A DNA stretch of 34,427 nt from Eubacteriales bacterium (GTDB taxonomy: Bacteria; Bacillota; Clostridia; Lachnospirales; Lachnospiraceae). Positions 31,207 through 34,427 of the stretch are shown here, one piece after another. The notes under the pieces are model-generated. The model did not search any database. It saw only the letters and a list, made by a program, of their open reading frames with translations, and had not been told where the DNA came from. A program made the translations under genes and the position numbers. How positions within the stretch are numbered: the stretch's first letter is position 1; the number at the start of each line of letters is the position of its first letter. The stretch lies in NCBI GenBank assembly GCA_030536755.1, contig JAUNPJ010000040.1, positions 1 to 34,427 on the forward strand. The letters are read 5' to 3'.

Positions 31207-32496
31207 ATGTATACATCGTATGAAGTGTTATGGCTGTTTTTTGTCGGCAGTTTTCTGGGATGGGTTCTGGAGACAGTGGCAGCTGCTGTAAAACAGAAAC
31301 GATTTGTAAATCGTGGACTGATTAATGGTCCGTTTTGCGTTCTGTATGGTACGGGCATTGTGATTGTTACGGTGTTTTGTCAGGAATTGCAGGGAATCTG
31401 GCTGTTTCTGGCAGGACTGCTCATTTCTACAGTGATAGAGTGGAGTGCAGGACATCTCATTGAACATTTTTATCATGAAAAATGGTGGGATTATTCGAAA
31501 GTCAGATGGAATCTGGATGGCTATGTGTGTCTTCCAATTTCTCTTTTTTGGGGAACTCTTTCCTTTGTGATGATGAAATGGGGAAACACACTGTTGGTTC
31601 GTGTCTTTCTGATTTTGCCGGCTTTTTGGGGAAAATTGATTTTGTGGCTTCTGCTGGCATTTCTTGCGGTAGATATGCTTGCCACTCTGATTCTGCTTTC
31701 GGGAAGAAGTCGGAGAATACAGCGCTGGCAGGCAGTGGATTCCTGGATGGATGACATCAGCTCCAGTCTTGGAAAGAAAATTTATGCCAGAGTCGATCGT
31801 CGAATCCAAAAGGCATATCCGACCGCAGTACCGACACAGAGTGAAGTACATACGGAAGTTTTTGCCTATGGATGCAGTCTGTACAAGCTTCTTTGGTTAT
31901 TTGTAATCGGGGCTTTTTTGGGAGATCTTGTTGAAACGATATTTTGTCGTGTGACAGCAGGAGTCTGGATGAGCAGAAGCAGTCTGGTGTGGGGACCGTT
32001 CAGCATTGTGTGGGGACTTGCCATGGCTGCGGCAACGGCGCTTCTTTATCGATACCGGGATCGGTCGGACAGTTTTCTGTTTGTGGCAGGAACTCTGCTG
32101 GGCGGCGCCTATGAGTATATCTGCAGTGTGTTTACAGAACTTGTATTTGGAAAAGTATTCTGGGATTACAGCAGTCTTCCCTTTAATCTGGGAGGAAGAA
32201 TTAATCTTTTATACTGTTTTTTCTGGGGAATTGCGGCTGTTGTGTGGTTGAAGCTATGCTATCCTGTTATGTCTTCCTGGATTGAAAAAATTCCTGTAAA
32301 AATCGGGAAATATCTGACAGTTTTTCTTATTATTTTCATGAGTTGTAATATTGTAGTTTCCTGCATGGCGCTTGTGAGAAGCGACCAGAGACAAAAAGGT
32401 GTTGAGGCAACTGCAGGATGGCAGCAGACGATGGATGAGCGGTTCGATGATGCAAGAATGCAGCGCATTTATCCGAATGCAGTAGTTACGAAATAA
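31207..32496 (+). CDS. Putative ABC transporter permease, CmpB type, with two tandem domain copies
   Basis: A 429-residue membrane protein of the ABC_trans_CmpB (PF06541) family, function unknown. Family members usually have one domain; this one has two. Copy 1 has LWLFFVGSFLGWVLET (8-23), FVNRGLINGPF and WWDYSKVRWNLDGYVCLP (93-110). Copy 2 has LLWLFVIGAFLGDLVET (228-244), MSRSSLVWGPF and FWDYSSLPFNLGG (318-330). Each copy ends with a similar tail, RRIQKAYPTAV (198-208) and ARMQRIYPNAV (417-427). ATG follows AAAGGAG. The 5' end is partly duplicated upstream at 30906-30966. Confidence 0.82.
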   Translation: MYTSYEVLWLFFVGSFLGWVLETVAAAVKQKRFVNRGLINGPFCVLYGTGIVIVTVFCQELQGIWLFLAGLLISTVIEWSAGHLIEHFYHEKWWDYSKVRWNLDGYVCLPISLFWGTLSFVMMKWGNTLLVRVFLILPAFWGKLILWLLLAFLAVDMLATLILLSGRSRRIQRWQAVDSWMDDISSSLGKKIYARVDRRIQKAYPTAVPTQSEVHTEVFAYGCSLYKLLWLFVIGAFLGDLVETIFCRVTAGVWMSRSSLVWGPFSIVWGLAMAAATALLYRYRDRSDSFLFVAGTLLGGAYEYICSVFTELVFGKVFWDYSSLPFNLGGRINLLYCFFWGIAAVVWLKLCYPVMSSWIEKIPVKIGKYLTVFLIIFMSCNIVVSCMALVRSDQRQKGVEATAGWQQTMDERFDDARMQRIYPNAVVTK

Positions 32497-32499
32497 CAA

Positions 32500-32528
32500 T
32501 AGTCATAAATCAAACTGCGTGCTATACT
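32500..32528 (+). promoter_or_regulatory. Possible promoter of the DUF308-asparaginase pair
   Basis: -10 TATACT (32523-32528) with a weak -35 TAGTCA (32500-32505), spacer 17 bp. Confidence 0.4.
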
Positions 32529-32575
32529 ACTATCAAAGACTTATGGAAAAATCGAAGAAGTGAGAGGTGAAAATC

Positions 32576-33412
32576 ATGATACAGATTAATATCCGAAAAG
32601 CAATTATCTGTCTCTGCGAGCTGGCAGGAGGCATACTGCTTTGGATGAGTCCAGAACTTTTGACAATGGGAATTGTGTATCTGCTTGGCGGCGGGCTTGT
32701 GATTCTTGGTATTTGGGATGGCGTGTCTTATTTTCGTACAGAGGCACTGCAGGCAGCCAAAGAACAGAAAATTTTTTCCGGGCTTTTGAAGCTTGGAGTG
32801 GGAGCCGCCTGTTTGATGAAAGCAAAAGGGGTTGTGTCTGCGCTTCCGGCACTGACTGTTTTGTATGGAATTATTCTTCTGATTGTCAGTGCACAGAAGA
32901 TACAGTGGTCTGTGGACATGAAAAGAATGAAGAAAAAATACTGGCATCTGGCAGCAGTCAGCGGTGTGGTGTCTCTGGGATTTGCAGCAATTACCATGCT
33001 CAATCCGTTTCGGACGACACAGCTTCTGTGGCAGATTCTTGGTGTTGTACTGGGAATTGAAGCGGTTGCAGATGGAGTGATTCTTGCGTTGTCAAATATC
33101 TCAGTCAAACCGGCAGAGCAGTCGAGCGAGGCAAAAGAAGAGCCTTCGGATGTTTTAAAGCCGGAAGAAAATTTTGCTCCGCCGGAGGAACTTGCAGATT
33201 TGGACAGCTTTGTAAAACTGGAAGAGAAGACGGAAATGGTAGAACAGCCGGAAGGTTTTCTTGATTTCAATGAAGTGCACACAGAACTGGAGACACAAAA
33301 CGAAGAGACGATGGAAACAGAACAGAATTTGATACCAGAAGAGACTGCGCAGTCAGAAGAAATTGCTCTGTCCGAAAAAACGGAGCATACAGAGGAGCAG
33401 GAAAAGAAATGA
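32576..33412 (+). CDS. DUF308 (HdeD-like) membrane protein with a long acidic tail
   Basis: 278 residues. The first 175 form about six hydrophobic helices in the repeated pattern of DUF308/HdeD-family proteins (RKAIICLCELAGGILLWMSP ... GIVYLLGGGLVILGIWD; second repeat from about 123). The last 100 residues are soluble and very rich in Glu (EEKTEMVEQPEG..., EETAQSEE...), with almost no hydrophobic core, so probably disordered. Function unknown. ATG at 32576 is preferred to a GTG at 32567 because GAGAGG (32562-32567) is then 8 bases away. It overlaps the asparaginase gene by 4 bases, so both are translated together. Confidence 0.8.
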   Translation: MIQINIRKAIICLCELAGGILLWMSPELLTMGIVYLLGGGLVILGIWDGVSYFRTEALQAAKEQKIFSGLLKLGVGAACLMKAKGVVSALPALTVLYGIILLIVSAQKIQWSVDMKRMKKKYWHLAAVSGVVSLGFAAITMLNPFRTTQLLWQILGVVLGIEAVADGVILALSNISVKPAEQSSEAKEEPSDVLKPEENFAPPEELADLDSFVKLEEKTEMVEQPEGFLDFNEVHTELETQNEETMETEQNLIPEETAQSEEIALSEKTEHTEEQEKK

Positions 33413-34344
33413 AAAAAATTATCATGTTGACAACAGGAGGAACCATTGCTTCTCAGCAGGGGAAGGATGGCCTTGCACCTATGGTCAGGGGGGAGGCGAT
33501 GGTTCAGATGATTCCGAAGCTGGCAGATCTCTGCGAAATTGAAGTTCGGGAAGTCATGAATCTGGACAGCACAAATATGCAGCCGGAGGAATGGGTGCAG
33601 CTTGCCGTTGCTGTCGCAGAGGCTTTGCCGGAATGTGATGGAATTGTCATCACGCATGGAACGGATACCATGGCATATACTGCAAGTGCGCTCACCTGGA
33701 TGCTGCAGAATCTCAGAAAGCCCGTCATTTTGACGGGCTCTCAGCGTCCTGTGGAGCATCCGCAGACTGATGGCAAACAAAATATTTACGATGCGTTTTG
33801 TGCGGCGGCTGCAGGCAGACCGGGAGTGTACATTGTTTTTCATGGACGGATTCTCAGAGGATGCAGTGCCAGGAAAGTCTGTACAGAAAATCTGGATGCA
33901 TTTCGCAGTATCAACGAACCGGATGTCGGGATGGTCTGCGACGGCCAAGTGACTTTTGATACAGAATCAAAGTTTGACCAGGAAGCGGAATTTCATCTGG
34001 ATACCAGTCTGGATACACGTGTCATATATCTTCAGCTTTATCCGGGATTTGAACCCGAAATACTCGAGACTGTTATAGAAAAAGGATATCGCGGAATGAT
34101 ATTGGCTGGTTTTGGAAGCGGCGGCGTGCCATTTCATCACCGAAATCTCCTTCCTGCCATTGAGAAAGCGATTCAATCCGGTATTCGCGTAATCATCACG
34201 ACACAGTGCCAGCAGGAGGGAACCAATCTGAATCTGTATGAAGTAGGCATTCGGGCAGCAAAACTTGGCTGCATCAGCGGTGAAACACAGACTCCGGAGG
34301 CACTCATCACCCGTCTCATGTGGGAACTTGGCCATATACAGTAA
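33409..34344 (+). CDS. ansA: L-asparaginase, cytoplasmic type
   Basis: Hydrolyses asparagine to aspartate and ammonia. The 311-residue protein has both catalytic threonine motifs: TTGGTIAS at 8-15 (nucleophile T12) and HGTDT at 83-87 with T85 and D86, plus DSTNMQPEEW and LTGSQRP. There is no signal peptide, so it fits the type I (AnsA) cytoplasmic form, slightly shorter than the usual 320-340. The ATG overlaps the DUF308 stop (ATGA). The link with a membrane protein with an acidic tail is unexplained. Confidence 0.93.
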   Translation: MKKIIMLTTGGTIASQQGKDGLAPMVRGEAMVQMIPKLADLCEIEVREVMNLDSTNMQPEEWVQLAVAVAEALPECDGIVITHGTDTMAYTASALTWMLQNLRKPVILTGSQRPVEHPQTDGKQNIYDAFCAAAAGRPGVYIVFHGRILRGCSARKVCTENLDAFRSINEPDVGMVCDGQVTFDTESKFDQEAEFHLDTSLDTRVIYLQLYPGFEPEILETVIEKGYRGMILAGFGSGGVPFHHRNLLPAIEKAIQSGIRVIITTQCQQEGTNLNLYEVGIRAAKLGCISGETQTPEALITRLMWELGHIQ

Positions 34345-34357
34345 TCGGGGGAGTTGT

Positions 34358-34427
34358 ATGTGCACCGCTTTTCTGGTCAACAGAACACTTTCAAACGGCA
34401 CAGTTTTCGGTTCCTTATTTCCGGAGT
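34358..34427 (+). CDS. Start of a further gene, cut by the window end (possible Ntn hydrolase)
   Basis: ATG at 34358 follows GGGGGAG at 34346-34352 and opens a frame of 23 residues to the window end, MCTAFLVNRTLSNGTVFGSL... The MCTA start, where Cys2 would be the nucleophile after Met removal, is seen in choloylglycine-hydrolase-like and C69-peptidase-like Ntn hydrolases. Too little is visible to decide. Confidence 0.45.
   Translation, partial: MCTAFLVNRTLSNGTVFGSLFPE

Noticed and set aside
32728-33948. Minus-strand open frame of 406 codons opposite the DUF308 gene and asparaginase
   Set aside because: The Ser-rich stretch is the mirror of the Glu-rich tail codons of the sense gene; no ribosome site or domain.

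Overview
The window looks like chromosomal DNA of a spore-forming, Gram-positive gut-type Clostridia, most likely Lachnospiraceae. The reasons are moderate GC, strong AGGAGG ribosome binding sites, some TTG/GTG starts, and a block of sporulation/division genes in the order known from Bacillus subtilis (yabN-yabO-yabP-yabQ-divIC-spoIIE-tilS-hprT-ftsH). The family assignment is inference from gene content and style; no 16S or other marker is present. There is no prophage, CRISPR array or complete insertion sequence.

Layout. (1) 1-2700: the 3' part of a CotS-like spore coat kinase-fold gene, then a phosphoglucomutase with its own promoter. (2) 2713-10367: mazG, HU, rqcP, a terminator, yabP, yabQ, divIC, then spoIIE behind a promoter that looks controlled by Spo0A, then tilS, hpt and ftsH. 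(3) 10368-12751: a gap with a possible small RNA, then a cytoplasmic GH13 alpha-glucan hydrolase. (4) 12752-13278: a highly structured palindromic repeat, a tRNA-Tyr/tRNA-Leu pair with a consensus promoter, and terminators. (5) 13427-22889: a sulfate assimilation locus with a sulfate-binding lipoprotein, CysT, CysW, CysA, AprA, AprB, CysD and CysN in one run, then cysK with its own strong promoter. (6) 22930-30885: a sugar locus built around a divergent promoter. On the minus strand are two permeases, a solute-binding lipoprotein and a GH32 sucrose/fructan hydrolase. On the plus strand are a LacI regulator, a YesL (DUF624) protein and an unknown membrane-anchored protein. (7) 30886-31206: a scarred intergenic region holding a 61-nt duplicated gene fragment. 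(8) 31207-34427: a duplicated-domain CmpB-type membrane protein, a DUF308 membrane protein with a long acidic tail, a cytoplasmic asparaginase, and the first codons of one more gene.

How the genes work together. The sulfate locus imports sulfate, activates it to APS (CysDN) and reduces APS to sulfite with an AprAB-type enzyme, the form best known from dissimilatory sulfate reducers. CysK then fixes sulfide into cysteine. No CysH, CysC or sulfite reductase gene is present, so the sulfite-to-sulfide step must be encoded elsewhere. The sugar locus imports a beta-fructoside, probably sucrose or fructo-oligosaccharide, and hydrolyses it in the cytoplasm. It has no ATPase gene, so a shared MsmX-type ATPase is expected.

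The points most worth a second look are the AprAB-based assimilation operon and the 17-bp dyad in its promoter, the short single-anchor SpoIIE with its 21-bp-spaced promoter and Spo0A box, the candidate C-rich small RNA after ftsH, the palindromic repeat before the tRNAs, the tethered unknown protein beside YesL, and the duplication scar at 30.9-31.1 kb.
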